DNA of 64,000 nt, from contig NZ_PJIP01000001.1 of assembly GCF_002929375.1 (NCBI RefSeq), forward strand, positions 62,001 to 126,000, in the 5' to 3' direction. The translations under genes and the position numbers were made by a program. Source of the stretch: Arthrobacter sp. DWC3. Its GTDB lineage: Bacteria > Actinomycetota > Actinomycetes > Actinomycetales > Micrococcaceae. Position 1 is the first letter of the stretch. Each line of letters opens with the position of its first letter. The notes under the pieces were generated by a model that saw nothing but the letters and a program-made list of their open reading frames with translations, was not told the DNA's origin and did not search any database. Of the stretch, positions 9,404-17,714 are shown one piece after another.

Positions 9404-9419
9404 TGTTTCACGTGAAACA
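9404..9419. promoter_or_regulatory. parS site 7 (perfect 16-mer)
   Basis: TGTTTCACGTGAAACA, the exact canonical 16-bp parS, lies 20 bp beyond the parB stop codon. Confidence 0.95.
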
Positions 9420-9439
9420 GGGCCCCTCATTGAATCCGG

Positions 9440-10957
9440 CTACTCGGCGGTCGGTGACAGGACTCCGATGATCCGGTTGAGGTCGTCAACGCTCGCGAAT
9501 TCGATACTGACGCGCCCCTTTTTCGCTCCCAATGTGATCTTCACGTTCGTGTCCAGTCGATCGGACAGCGAGGTAGCGAGATAGTCGAGACGCTCGTGTC
9601 GCGCACCCTTCCCGGGAACGGTCGGTTTCGTAGCACGTCGCAGGCCGCCGCTGAGGGCGACGATCTCCTCGGTGGAGCGGACGGACAACCCCTCGGTGAC
9701 GATCCGCTGAGCGAGCTTCTCCATGTCTGCCGGGTCGCCCAGGCCGAGAAGCGCCCGAGCATGACCGGCACTCAACACGCCGGCCGCAACGCGCCGCTGG
9801 ACCAAAGGAGGAAGCTTCATCAGGCGCAGCGTATTCGAGATCTGTGGCCTCGACCTGCCGAGACGACCGGCGAGTTCGTCGTGTGAGCACCCGAAGTCCT
9901 CCAGAAGCTGCTGGTAGGCCGCCGCCTCTTCCAGGGGATTGAGGGCACTCCGGTGCAGGTTCTCGAGCAGCGCGTCGCGGAGCAGGTCATCATCCAGTGT
10001 GGACCTGATGATCGCCGGTATGCTGGTCATTCCGGCCTCGCGCGAGGCGCGCCATCGTCGCTCGCCCATCACCAGCTCGTAGCCGACTTCACCGCCCTCC
10101 TGGGAGGGACGGACGACGACCGGTTGCAGCACGCCGATCTCGCGGATCGAGTGCACCAGCTCGGCGAGCTCGTCCTCATTGAACTCGACGCGGGGCTGTT
10201 TCCGGTTCGGATGGATGCTGTCGAGCGGCAGGTCGGCGAAGGTAGCTCCAGGCACATCCACGAGCGTGGCAGAACCGTCGCTAGTCAACCTGCCCTCTCC
10301 GGCAGGAGCACCTCGGCCTGAAGATGGAGACGGAGTTCCGGTGGCATCATCGACCGCGGATGTTTCACGTGAAACAAGGCTCGGGTCGGCAGACGGGGTT
10401 TCGACCTGCTCCGGCGCGTCGACCTCCTCCTGCGGTGCCGAAATGGCGCTGGGACCGCCCGCAGCCGATACCCCGGCATACGACTCCGTAGCAGGGGACA
10501 GCTCCGACGAGGATCCCTTCGCGGTTTCCCCGACGGGCCGAGGTCCGCCCTGCTGGTCTTCGGTGTCTGCAGCTACAGCAGCCCGGTCACCAGCAGTGGG
10601 GGCGCCGGAGCTGGTGTCCGTGGACGCCTGTGCGGTGCGGGGCGTGCCGACCGGCTTACGGCTGGCCGCCTTCCCAACCCTTTTCGTTTGGGCGTCGAGG
10701 ACATTCTTGTTGATACCGCTTCGAAGGGCGGACGAATAGGACCGTGGCTGCTCCGCCACGTCGTCCTCGGTCACGCGCTCGAAGAACAGGTCCACGGGTC
10801 GGCCGCCCTGCTTGCGAGGTGACTCCGTCGACCCGGGGGAAGTGTCATCCCGCTGAGAAGTGGGTTCGGCTTGGACCGGCTCGGGGGCCTCTTCGGCCGG
10901 GGCACTCGGGATGAGTGCTCCCAGTCCTCGGCCCAGCCCGCGGCGCTTTTCCGCCAT
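9440..10957 (-). CDS. parB: Chromosome partitioning protein ParB
   Basis: A 505-residue ParB, longer than usual because of a disordered linker of about 220 residues after the N-terminal [14 protein letters not shown] motif that engages ParA. The CTP-binding/nuclease-fold domain starts near residue 242. It holds GERRWRAS (about 297-304) and ENLHR (about 331), the signatures of CTP-dependent clamp ParBs. A helix-turn-helix follows ([19 protein letters not shown]), then a C-terminal dimerisation region. ParB loads on parS and slides to build the partition complex. Its gene contains a perfect parS within the linker and lies beside seven more. It is cotranscribed with parA, 80 bp upstream. Confidence 0.96.
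   Translation of the reverse strand: MAEKRRGLGRGLGALIPSAPAEEAPEPVQAEPTSQRDDTSPGSTESPRKQGGRPVDLFFERVTEDDVAEQPRSYSSALRSGINKNVLDAQTKRVGKAASRKPVGTPRTAQASTDTSSGAPTAGDRAAVAADTEDQQGGPRPVGETAKGSSSELSPATESYAGVSAAGGPSAISAPQEEVDAPEQVETPSADPSLVSRETSAVDDATGTPSPSSGRGAPAGEGRLTSDGSATLVDVPGATFADLPLDSIHPNRKQPRVEFNEDELAELVHSIREIGVLQPVVVRPSQEGGEVGYELVMGERRWRASREAGMTSIPAIIRSTLDDDLLRDALLENLHRSALNPLEEAAAYQQLLEDFGCSHDELAGRLGRSRPQISNTLRLMKLPPLVQRRVAAGVLSAGHARALLGLGDPADMEKLAQRIVTEGLSVRSTEEIVALSGGLRRATKPTVPGKGARHERLDYLATSLSDRLDTNVKITLGAKKGRVSIEFASVDDLNRIIGVLSPTAE
10361..10376. promoter_or_regulatory. Perfect parS inside parB
   Basis: TGTTTCACGTGAAACA lies within the parB coding region, where the minus strand encodes VSRET in the disordered linker at about residues 194-200. 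Confidence 0.93.
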
Positions 10958-11037
10958 GTCATTCCTTCCGATCGGTGGAGCACGGCTCCACCTCTACTTC
11001 TTGGTGGTCGAACCAGACGGCTGGACCAGGTGCAGTG

Positions 11038-12129
11038 CTACGAGCGGGAGGCAATCTCTGCCGCCGCCTCCTGGTACGAGAGCGCACCGCTCGAGGACGG
11101 GTCGTACGTCATGACGGTCTGCTGATAGCTCGGTGCTTCCGAGATCCGCACGGAGCGCGGCACGACGGCTTTGAGCACCTGCTGCGGGAAGTGCTCACGC
11201 ACCTCGGCCGCCACCTGCGCGGCCAGGTTGGTCCGTCCGTCGTACATCGTCAGGAGGATCGTGGACACTGCCAGATCCGCATTGAGGTGCTTCTGGATCA
11301 TCTCGATGTTCTTCAGGAGCTGGCTCAGCCCTTCCAAGGCGTAGTATTCGCATTGGATCGGGATGAGTACCTCCTTCGCTGCGACGAAAGCGTTGACGGT
11401 CAGAAGACCCAGGCTCGGAGGGCAGTCGATGAACACGAAATCGAGCCGGGGTTCGCCCTTCTCCTCCCGCATCTTCGCGTACACGTCGATCGCTCGCCGG
11501 AGCCGCTGCTCCCGGGCGACGAGTGACACCAGTTCGATCTCCGCGCCTGCCAGGTGAATGGTCGCGGGGGCGCAGATGAGGTTCGGCACGTCCGGACACG
11601 GCGCCACGACGTCGGCGAGGGGGACATCGTCGATCAGCACGTCGTAGATCGAGTCCACTTCGGCGTGATGATCGATGTTCAACGCCGTGGACGCATTCCC
11701 CTGCGGGTCGATGTCGATGACGAGTACCTGAAGCCCGGCGGTGGCCAGCGCGGCGGCGATGTTGACCGTCGTCGTCGTCTTGCCCACGCCACCCTTCTGG
11801 TTGCTGATGGTCATGATGCGGGTACTGCCCGGCTTGGGCAGGGGCTTGCCCAGCAGCTTCTCCCTCCGTTTCGTCTCGCTGGCCAGCTCGCGACCCAGGG
11901 GCGAGGAGTCGTCCATCGTCTCCAGGACGTTCTTCCCCTTCGCCTGCTTCTTCGAAGGAGGAGCATCGACGGCACTGGATACCGCGCCGGCCGTTTCACC
12001 TGGAACCACACCGGTGTTGGCCGGATCGGCAAACACTCCGGGTTGGATCTCGCGGAGGCCGACGGCTAGCGGGGACCCGGCCATCAACAGGGGCTCGGGC
12101 TTGGTCGCGGGGGCGTCCTTGATGGTCAC
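11038..12129 (-). CDS. parA: Chromosome partitioning ATPase ParA
   Basis: ParA/Soj-type ATPase that forms a nucleoid-bound gradient used by ParB-parS complexes. The deviant Walker A QKGGVGKTTT is preceded by an N-terminal extension of roughly 100 residues that is poorly conserved. The switch motifs VIDIDPQGNAST and DFVFIDCPPSLG are present. The start is uncertain: GTG codons at 12147, 12141 and 12129 are all in frame, none has a strong ribosome site, and I use the last (363 residues). A degenerate parS-like sequence lies in the N-terminal coding part. Confidence 0.93.
   Translation of the reverse strand: MTIKDAPATKPEPLLMAGSPLAVGLREIQPGVFADPANTGVVPGETAGAVSSAVDAPPSKKQAKGKNVLETMDDSSPLGRELASETKRREKLLGKPLPKPGSTRIMTISNQKGGVGKTTTTVNIAAALATAGLQVLVIDIDPQGNASTALNIDHHAEVDSIYDVLIDDVPLADVVAPCPDVPNLICAPATIHLAGAEIELVSLVAREQRLRRAIDVYAKMREEKGEPRLDFVFIDCPPSLGLLTVNAFVAAKEVLIPIQCEYYALEGLSQLLKNIEMIQKHLNADLAVSTILLTMYDGRTNLAAQVAAEVREHFPQQVLKAVVPRSVRISEAPSYQQTVMTYDPSSSGALSYQEAAAEIASRS
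11993..12006. promoter_or_regulatory. Degenerate parS-like sequence inside parA
   Basis: GTTTCACCTGGAAC resembles a parS arm pair, but the central CACGTG is CACCTG. The central CG step is usually required, so binding is doubtful. Confidence 0.3.
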
Positions 12130-12227
12130 TCGGTAACTCACTCTCACATACCAGACGTCGTTATCTACAAGGGTAGCCGCAAGTGCCGGACCGGATCGGC
12201 TGCAGCGCCGTCGCTGGGAAGCCGGGG

Positions 12228-12896
12228 TCAGGAGGTACGTACGGGGATGCGGACGACGGTCGTCGGCTCCGGCAGGACGCTCGCGCCGACGGTCAGGATC
12301 TCGGAACTTCCGCCGCCGAGCTTTCGAATGACCTTCCGCGCCTTCTCGATCTCCTCCGCCGCGCTGCGTCCCTTGATCGCGAGGACCTCTCCTCCCGGCT
12401 TCGTCAGCGGTATCGTCCAGCCCGCGAGCGTGGAGAGAGCGGAGACCGCGCGGGCCGTCACGTAGTCGCCGGCGATCTCCCCTACCATTTCCTCTGCACG
12501 CGCCCGGTGGACGGCCACGTTGGGAAGCGAGAGGTCGTCGATGACCTCGTTCAGCCATGTCACGCGACGTTCCAGCGGCTCCACCAGATGCAGCCGCAGA
12601 TCCGGCCGTGCAATGGCGATCGCCAGTCCTGGCAGCCCGGCACCACTGCCCACGTCCACCACGGAGGCGTCACGGGCCATCAGGTCCGCCACCACCGCAC
12701 AGTTGAGCACGTGCCGGCCCCAGAGGCGCGGAACCTCCCGGGGTCCGAGCAACCCGCGCTCGATTCCCGACGACGCCAGGTGAGCGACGAACCCGCGCGC
12801 CACCGGGAGGTGTGCGCCGAACACGGCCTCTGCCGCGGTCGACTCCTCGATCGACGGCTCGGGGAACGCAGGAGTCGACAGGGGTTCCTCAGTCAT
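12228..12896 (-). CDS. rsmG: 16S rRNA (guanine-N7) methyltransferase RsmG (GidB)
   Basis: A 222-residue class I SAM-dependent methyltransferase that modifies G527 of 16S rRNA; its loss gives low-level streptomycin resistance in other bacteria. The SAM-binding motif VVDVGSGAGLPGLAIA and the downstream LHLVEPLERRVTWL are clear. The ATG at 12896 overlaps the jag stop by eight bases (ATGACTGA) and is preferred over an earlier in-frame ATG at 12929. Order jag-rsmG-parA-parB is the conserved actinobacterial arrangement. Confidence 0.95.
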   Translation of the reverse strand: MTEEPLSTPAFPEPSIEESTAAEAVFGAHLPVARGFVAHLASSGIERGLLGPREVPRLWGRHVLNCAVVADLMARDASVVDVGSGAGLPGLAIAIARPDLRLHLVEPLERRVTWLNEVIDDLSLPNVAVHRARAEEMVGEIAGDYVTARAVSALSTLAGWTIPLTKPGGEVLAIKGRSAAEEIEKARKVIRKLGGGSSEILTVGASVLPEPTTVVRIPVRTS

Positions 12897-13446
12897 CGCT
12901 GGGAGACACGACGATGTGCCGAGCGGCACCCTCGCCTTCGGACTCGCTCACGAGGCCGAGGTCGGCGACGACGTCGTGCACGATCTTTCGTTCGTACGCC
13001 GACATCGGGGCGAGCGCGACGTCCTCGCCCGACTCCTTCGCCTCGGCGACGGCGTCCTCGGCGATCTTCGTCAGTTCACGACCACGGCGGTCGCGGTAGC
13101 CGTCGACGTCGAGCACGAGGCGCGAGCGGGAGTCCGTGGCGGTGAGGACACTGAGGCGTGTGAGCTCCTGGAGTGCTTCCAGGACTTCACCGTCACGGCC
13201 CACCAAAGAACTCAGCCCGGCGTCCGAAGTGTCCTCGGAGACGATCGAGATGTAGGTCCTGCCGCTGCGCACCTCGATGTCGATGTCGCCGTCGATGTCG
13301 GCGATATCGAGCAGTTCCTCGAGGTAGTCGGCGGCGACGTCGCCCTCCTCGTCGAGCCGGGAAGCCTTGGTCTCGCTACCGCCCGCGACGTCGTCGTCTG
13401 ACTCCGGCTCGTGGAGGGGCGTGTGCTCTTCGTTGTCTACCGTCAT
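12889..13446 (-). CDS. Jag/KhpB family RNA-binding protein (KH and R3H domains)
   Basis: A 185-residue protein with an acidic N-terminal tail of about 35 residues. A KH-like domain follows, including SSLVGRDGEVLEALQ. A C-terminal R3H domain has the diagnostic arginine and histidine in MSAYERKIVHDVV. In other bacteria the family binds RNA and influences cell elongation and division. Its start overlaps the yidC stop as ATGA, so it should be translated with YidC. Confidence 0.92.
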   Translation of the reverse strand: MTVDNEEHTPLHEPESDDDVAGGSETKASRLDEEGDVAADYLEELLDIADIDGDIDIEVRSGRTYISIVSEDTSDAGLSSLVGRDGEVLEALQELTRLSVLTATDSRSRLVLDVDGYRDRRGRELTKIAEDAVAEAKESGEDVALAPMSAYERKIVHDVVADLGLVSESEGEGAARHIVVSPSDD

Positions 13447-14405
13447 CGCTTCTTCCTCTTCTTGCGCTGGGGCTGGACCCGCTGGACCCGCGGTTCTGGG
13501 ACCGTCTCGATGGCCGGCTCGGTCTTCCGCTCACCCAGGAGCGGAACAGCGGGCAGCCCCTTCTTGGCGCGCCGGTCCGCCAGTGCCTTGGCTGCCGGTG
13601 ACCCGGGGGTGGGCATCTTGCGGATGACGTAGAACTGCTGGGCCATCGTCCACACGTTGGTGGTGGTCCAGTAGACCAGGACGCCGATCGGGAAGTTGAT
13701 GCCGCCGATGCCGAACACGAGCGGAAGGATGTAGAGCATGATCTTCTGCTGACGCATGAAGGGGCTCTGCATGGCCTCCTCGGACATGTTCTTCGCCATG
13801 ATCTGCTTCTGCGTGATGAACTGCGACGCGGTCATCGCGATGATCATGATCACGGACAGGATGACCACGCTGATGTTCAGGTTGTCACCGAAGCTGCCCA
13901 GGAAGGTGGAGGAGAGGGGAGCGCCGAAGATCGTCGCGTCGTCGAACTGCCGTACCGACTCCGGGGACAGGGCACCGATCTCGGTGCCTTCCTCGCTGGC
14001 CCGGGAGATGCCGTTCAGCACGGTGAACAGAGCGAAGAAGAACGGCATCTGGATCAGGATGGGCAGGCACGCCGCGAACGGGTTGGTGCCGTGCTTCTTG
14101 TACAGGGCCATCTGTTCCTGCGTCATCGCCTGGCGCGAGAGCTGGTCCGTCTTCCCCTTGTACTTCTGCTGGAGCTTCCGCAGGTCGGGCTGCAGCGCCT
14201 GCATCCCACGCTGTGCCTTGATCTGCTTCACGAAGACGGGAATCAGGGCGGCGCGGATGACCACGACGAGCCCGACGATCGACAGCACCCAGGTCCAGCC
14301 GGATGCCGGGTCCATTCCGAGGAAGGTGAACCCCTCGTGGAACATGAACATGATCCACGACACGAGCCACCGGAACGGCGCCAGGATCGTCTCAAAAAAA
14401 CCCAT
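13443..14405 (-). CDS. yidC: Membrane protein insertase YidC
   Basis: A 320-residue Oxa1/YidC-family insertase with the short N terminus usual in Gram-positive bacteria. About five membrane segments are visible: around residues 10-30, 37-58, 110-135, 180-205 and 230-255. The conserved hydrophilic-groove arginine lies in VVVIRAALIP. A basic C-terminal tail (KKRKKR) suits ribosome contact. It inserts membrane proteins alone or with SecYEG. It lies 14 bp downstream of yidD. Confidence 0.95.
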   Translation of the reverse strand: MGFFETILAPFRWLVSWIMFMFHEGFTFLGMDPASGWTWVLSIVGLVVVIRAALIPVFVKQIKAQRGMQALQPDLRKLQQKYKGKTDQLSRQAMTQEQMALYKKHGTNPFAACLPILIQMPFFFALFTVLNGISRASEEGTEIGALSPESVRQFDDATIFGAPLSSTFLGSFGDNLNISVVILSVIMIIAMTASQFITQKQIMAKNMSEEAMQSPFMRQQKIMLYILPLVFGIGGINFPIGVLVYWTTTNVWTMAQQFYVIRKMPTPGSPAAKALADRRAKKGLPAVPLLGERKTEPAIETVPEPRVQRVQPQRKKRKKR

Positions 14406-14419
14406 AATCAGTTAGCTCC

Positions 14420-14770
14420 TCAAGCCGCCGGGCGGCTTTCGTCATCGGCCGGGATCACCGGATGGTTCAACACAACAATCGAGGGGACCTTTCCTGCAGG
14501 AAAGGTCCTGGAACCGGCGGGCACGTGGTCCACGCCGCCGTCGTTCCAGGGGTTGCAGCGGACGAGCCGCCTGGAGGCGAGCCAGGATCCACGCACGAGA
14601 CCGTGAACCGTCACGGCCTCCAGTGCATAGGCGGAGCAACTCGGGTAGAACCGGCACACCGGCCCGTACAGCGGAGAGACGACCTTCCGGTACGCGATCA
14701 GCAGTCCGATCGCGGCCAGGCGGGGCGACCCGATGAGAAAGGACAACGCACTGGCAGCGACGCTCCTCAC
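14420..14770 (-). CDS. yidD: Membrane protein insertion efficiency factor YidD
   Basis: A 116-residue protein with the family core [20 protein letters not shown] and the downstream [14 protein letters not shown]. YidD assists YidC at the inner membrane. The GTG start overlaps the rnpA stop (GTGA), which fixes the start better than earlier in-frame codons inside rnpA. The last ~30 residues beyond the conserved core are encoded by DNA containing a 24-bp perfect palindrome. Confidence 0.92.
   Translation of the reverse strand: MRSVAASALSFLIGSPRLAAIGLLIAYRKVVSPLYGPVCRFYPSCSAYALEAVTVHGLVRGSWLASRRLVRCNPWNDGGVDHVPAGSRTFPAGKVPSIVVLNHPVIPADDESRPAA
14485..14508. repeat. 24-bp perfect palindrome in the 3' part of yidD
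   Basis: Half-site GGACCTTTCCTG is followed immediately by its exact reverse complement. The minus strand reads through it as coding sequence (RTFPAGKVP). It could form a 12-bp hairpin in the mRNA about 80 bases before the yidC start or act as a protein-binding site. Confidence 0.85.
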
Positions 14771-15147
14771 GATACTCTGCCTTGCCTTTCCGCCGTGTCG
14801 GGGCCGTCCAGCCTGCGGACCACCGCAGCCAGGCAGCCGGTGAAGTCCTTCCGCAGGGCGGGCCAGTCGCTGTCCGCGGCTGCCGGCAGCGCGCGGATGA
14901 CGACGTCGTACCCGGAGGGGTGCGCGGCTACCCACTCCGCCGAGGCATGGCGAAGCCTTCTCTTAACGAGGTTGCGGGTGACGGCGTTCCCGACGTTTTT
15001 ACCCACGATGAACCCGACGCGGGAAGGTGCGGAAACCGGTGACCTGGTGCCGTATAGCACAACGTTCCGGCGCCCTGAGCGGGCGCCGGAACGTACGATA
15101 CGTGCAAAATCCGCTGCCGCCCGCACCCTGTGGATCATCGGTAGCAC
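14767..15147 (-). CDS. rnpA: Ribonuclease P protein component
   Basis: A 126-residue basic protein that assists the RNase P RNA in trimming tRNA 5' ends. The RNR signature is seen in [14 protein letters not shown], and an [11 protein letters not shown] strand precedes it. I use the GTG start giving VLPMIHRV, as is common for the family; an internal ATG lies three codons later. It is 79 bp downstream of rpmH, the usual pairing. Confidence 0.95.
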   Translation of the reverse strand: MLPMIHRVRAAADFARIVRSGARSGRRNVVLYGTRSPVSAPSRVGFIVGKNVGNAVTRNLVKRRLRHASAEWVAAHPSGYDVVIRALPAAADSDWPALRKDFTGCLAAVVRRLDGPDTAERQGRVS

Positions 15148-15226
15148 TACGGGGTCCTGTCTGCCGAAGCAGGGAACCCGGTGCCGACGCGATCACCCGA
15201 AGGACGCATGGCGTGGGAGGAACCGC

Positions 15227-15364
15227 TTATGCCGAGAGTTCGGTACGGCCCTTGCCGCGGCGTGCCGACAGGATGGCACGACCAGCGCGGGTGCGCATGC
15301 GAAGACGGAAACCGTGCTTCTTGGCACGACGGCGGTTATTCGGCTGAAAAGTCCGCTTGCTCAC
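15227..15364 (-). CDS. rpmH: Large ribosomal subunit protein bL34
   Basis: Forty-five codons reading [19 protein letters not shown] and ending in [11 protein letters not shown], a near-consensus L34, with a GTG start. It is the first gene of the leftward rpmH-rnpA-yidD-yidC-jag-rsmG-parA-parB group. Its promoter must lie in the rpmH-dnaA intergenic region. Confidence 0.97.
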   Translation of the reverse strand: MSKRTFQPNNRRRAKKHGFRLRMRTRAGRAILSARRGKGRTELSA

Positions 15365-15825
15365 TGTAGTTACTCCAGAACGATCTTGAGATGCGTCCGG
15401 CCCATTGCAACAAGGGGGAAGAACAGACTGACGCGATGAAGGTGTACATCCGACATTCGCGCTGGAGCTGTCACATCCCGAGGCCTCTTAGTACCCGGGA
15501 ACACCTGTGATGGCATGCGAAATGCAGACATGTTGGACTACATAACGTTAGGGGACGCGCCTCAGAAGCGTCAAACCCGCTGTCACCAGCCTGTGGGTCG
15601 GTTTTTCACCACCCTGTGGACAACTGGTGCCCGAGACACATTACACGCCGTCCCGGAGGCACCGTGTGAGGCCCTTCACGATGCCCTCCGGGGCGCTCCA
15701 GCCCGCTATCTTCTGCACTTTTCATCCTCTAGTCTTGGCTCCGGTCCGTTTATCCACGGCGTGTGTACAACTCTGTGGATGACGGACCTTTCCGAGCGCG
15801 AGCAGTGCAGCCGAGAGAGGTTTTT
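15365..15825. other. rpmH-dnaA intergenic region with DnaA boxes
   Basis: About 460 bp without a gene, holding the divergent promoters of rpmH and dnaA. DnaA-box-like sequences are visible: TGTGGACAA at 15615-15623 (TTGTCCACA on the minus strand) and TTATCCACG at 15750-15758. A weaker TGTGGATGA lies at 15774-15782. They probably support DnaA autoregulation or form an accessory part of the origin. I could not fix the promoters with confidence. Confidence 0.7.
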
Positions 15826-17238
15826 GTGGGTACAGATGAGGTCAACGACGTCGGGAGCTCCTGGCGTAAAGTCATCCGGACCCTGGAACACGACGATCGA
15901 GTAACACCCCGCCAGCGGGGGTTCATGGTGCTGGCCCAGGCGCAGGGACTCATCGGAACCACCATGCTCATCGCCGTCCCCAACGAGTTGACGCGCGAGG
16001 TCCTGCAGACCCAGCTCAAGGGAGCCCTCGACGAGGCGCTGCGGGAGGTGTTCCGCGAGGACATCCAATGCGCGTTCGTCATCGACCCCGAACTGACGCC
16101 CGTCCGGGAGGAGACCCCGGAGCAGGAGCCCGTGCAGGTGTCGCCGGAACCCAAGGGCGAGACCAAGCCGTCGCCGACGCCGCCCAGCAATTCCACCGAG
16201 TTCGGCCGGCTCAATCCCAAGTACATCTTCGATACCTTCGTGATCGGGTCGTCGAACCGCTTCGCCCACGCTGCCGCGGTCGCGGTGGCCGAGGCCCCGG
16301 CGAAGGCGTACAACCCGCTGTTCATCTACGGCGACTCCGGGCTCGGCAAGACGCACCTGCTGCACGCCATCGGCCACTACGCCCGGCACCTCTACACGGG
16401 TATCCGCGTGCGCTACGTGAATTCCGAGGAGTTCACCAACGACTTCATCAACTCGATCCGCGACGACGAGGGCTCGAGCTTCAAGCAGACCTACCGCAAC
16501 GTGGACATCCTGCTCATCGACGACATCCAGTTCCTCTCCGGCAAGGACCGGACCATGGAGGAGTTCTTCCACACCTTCAATGCGCTGCACAACCACAACA
16601 AGCAGGTGGTCATCACCTCGGACATGCCACCGAAGCAGCTCATCGGTTTCGAGGAGCGTATGCGGTCACGCTTCGAGTGGGGTCTCCTGACGGACATCCA
16701 GCCGCCGGAACTGGAGACGCGCATCGCGATCCTCCGGAAGAAGGCGATCAGCGACAGCCTGAGTGCGCCCGACGACGTCCTCGAGTACATCGCCTCGAAG
16801 ATCGCCACCAACATCCGTGAACTCGAGGGTGCCCTGATCCGCGTCACGGCCTTCGCGAGCCTGAACCGCCAGACCGTCGACGTGAACCTCGCCGAGATCG
16901 TCCTGAAGGACCTCATCTCCGATGACGGAGCACAGGAGATCACGTCGACGGTGATCATGGCGCAGACGGCCGACTACTTCCAGATCAGCATGGAGGAGCT
17001 CTGCAGCAAGTCGCGGACGAGGACGCTGGTGACGGCACGACAGATCGCGATGTACCTCTGCCGGGAGCTGACGGACATGTCCCTGCCGAAGATCGGGCAG
17101 GAACTCGGGGGCCGCGACCACACCACGGTCATCCACGCGGACCGGAAGATCCGCGAGCTGATGGCGGAGCGTCGGGCGATCTTCAATCAGGTCACGGAGC
17201 TGACCAACCGCATCAAGCACAAGCAGCGCGAGGCCTGA
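15826..17238 (+). CDS. dnaA: Chromosomal replication initiator protein DnaA
   Basis: A 470-residue AAA+ initiator that binds DnaA boxes and opens oriC. Domain I comprises about residues 1-90, and a Pro/Glu-rich linker follows. Walker A GDSGLGKT lies at 169-176 and Walker B LLIDDIQ at about 229-235. The domain IV DNA-binding signature GGRDHTTVIHADRKI begins near 428. The GTG start is chosen because GAGAGAGG lies five bases upstream and VGSSWRKV follows; the longer frame back to 15763 lacks a ribosome site. Confidence 0.97.
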   Translation: MGTDEVNDVGSSWRKVIRTLEHDDRVTPRQRGFMVLAQAQGLIGTTMLIAVPNELTREVLQTQLKGALDEALREVFREDIQCAFVIDPELTPVREETPEQEPVQVSPEPKGETKPSPTPPSNSTEFGRLNPKYIFDTFVIGSSNRFAHAAAVAVAEAPAKAYNPLFIYGDSGLGKTHLLHAIGHYARHLYTGIRVRYVNSEEFTNDFINSIRDDEGSSFKQTYRNVDILLIDDIQFLSGKDRTMEEFFHTFNALHNHNKQVVITSDMPPKQLIGFEERMRSRFEWGLLTDIQPPELETRIAILRKKAISDSLSAPDDVLEYIASKIATNIRELEGALIRVTAFASLNRQTVDVNLAEIVLKDLISDDGAQEITSTVIMAQTADYFQISMEELCSKSRTRTLVTARQIAMYLCRELTDMSLPKIGQELGGRDHTTVIHADRKIRELMAERRAIFNQVTELTNRIKHKQREA

Positions 17239-17714
17239 CCGTCCCACTACCCGAATCCCACGACTGTAATTAACAGGTGTGGACACAGCTGTGGATAACC
17301 AGGGGCAGATCGACCCTCAGCCTGAGGAAAACCCCCGTCCTGCCTGTGGATCCCCAGAATGACAAGGATTTCGCCCACAGCCGCCACCAGCACACGGTCG
17401 GCCGGCCTCACACCTTATCCACAGCCCCGATCCGCGCCGGCGCCGCGATCAGGGCACTTATCCACAGTATCCACAGCAGTTATTAACACTACGAACCTTA
17501 AACTTCAAAAGTTCTTCAGATAACACTCCACGTTCCGTTCGGCCCCTCCCCGCGCCCCGTCCCGCTGCGCCGGACGGGTACCCGGCTAAGCTGTCACCCA
17601 GTAGGGTTTGTAGTTCCCGTGCCCGGACACCTCCGTGGACGACCCCGACCCGACCACCCGCCGGTGATTCGCCGGGGGCTGTTTTTTTGATCTGGCGAAA
17701 GGCGGCACTGCTCC
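17239..17714. other. oriC: Origin of replication oriC (dnaA-dnaN intergenic region)
   Basis: About 475 bp containing consensus DnaA boxes at 17290-17298 (TGTGGATAA), 17415-17423 and 17458-17466 (both TTATCCACA). One-mismatch boxes lie at 17278-17286 and 17467-17475. An AT-rich tract at about 17476-17525, the most AT-rich sequence nearby, follows the last boxes and is the likely unwinding element. A T-run at 17684-17690 precedes dnaN. Location and content match actinobacterial origins. Confidence 0.93.

Larger units (their letters stand above)
7694..9439. other. Gene-free parS region between trxA and parB
   Basis: About 1.75 kb with no convincing coding sequence on either strand. The open frames present are short, lack ribosome sites and show no recognisable domain. 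Base composition is somewhat less GC-rich than the neighbouring genes. Seven 14-bp parS-type palindromes lie within it, 84 to 351 bp apart (listed separately). It is the probable ParB loading zone of the chromosome. Confidence 0.8.

Noticed and set aside
11993-12006. A ninth parS site in parA
   Set aside because: The central CG is replaced by CC, a step usually required for ParB recognition. Kept only as a low-confidence feature.
15763-15825. Longer dnaA reading frame
   Set aside because: These 21 codons overlap DnaA-box sequence and lack a ribosome site. The GTG at 15826 has one, and the protein then begins as in relatives.
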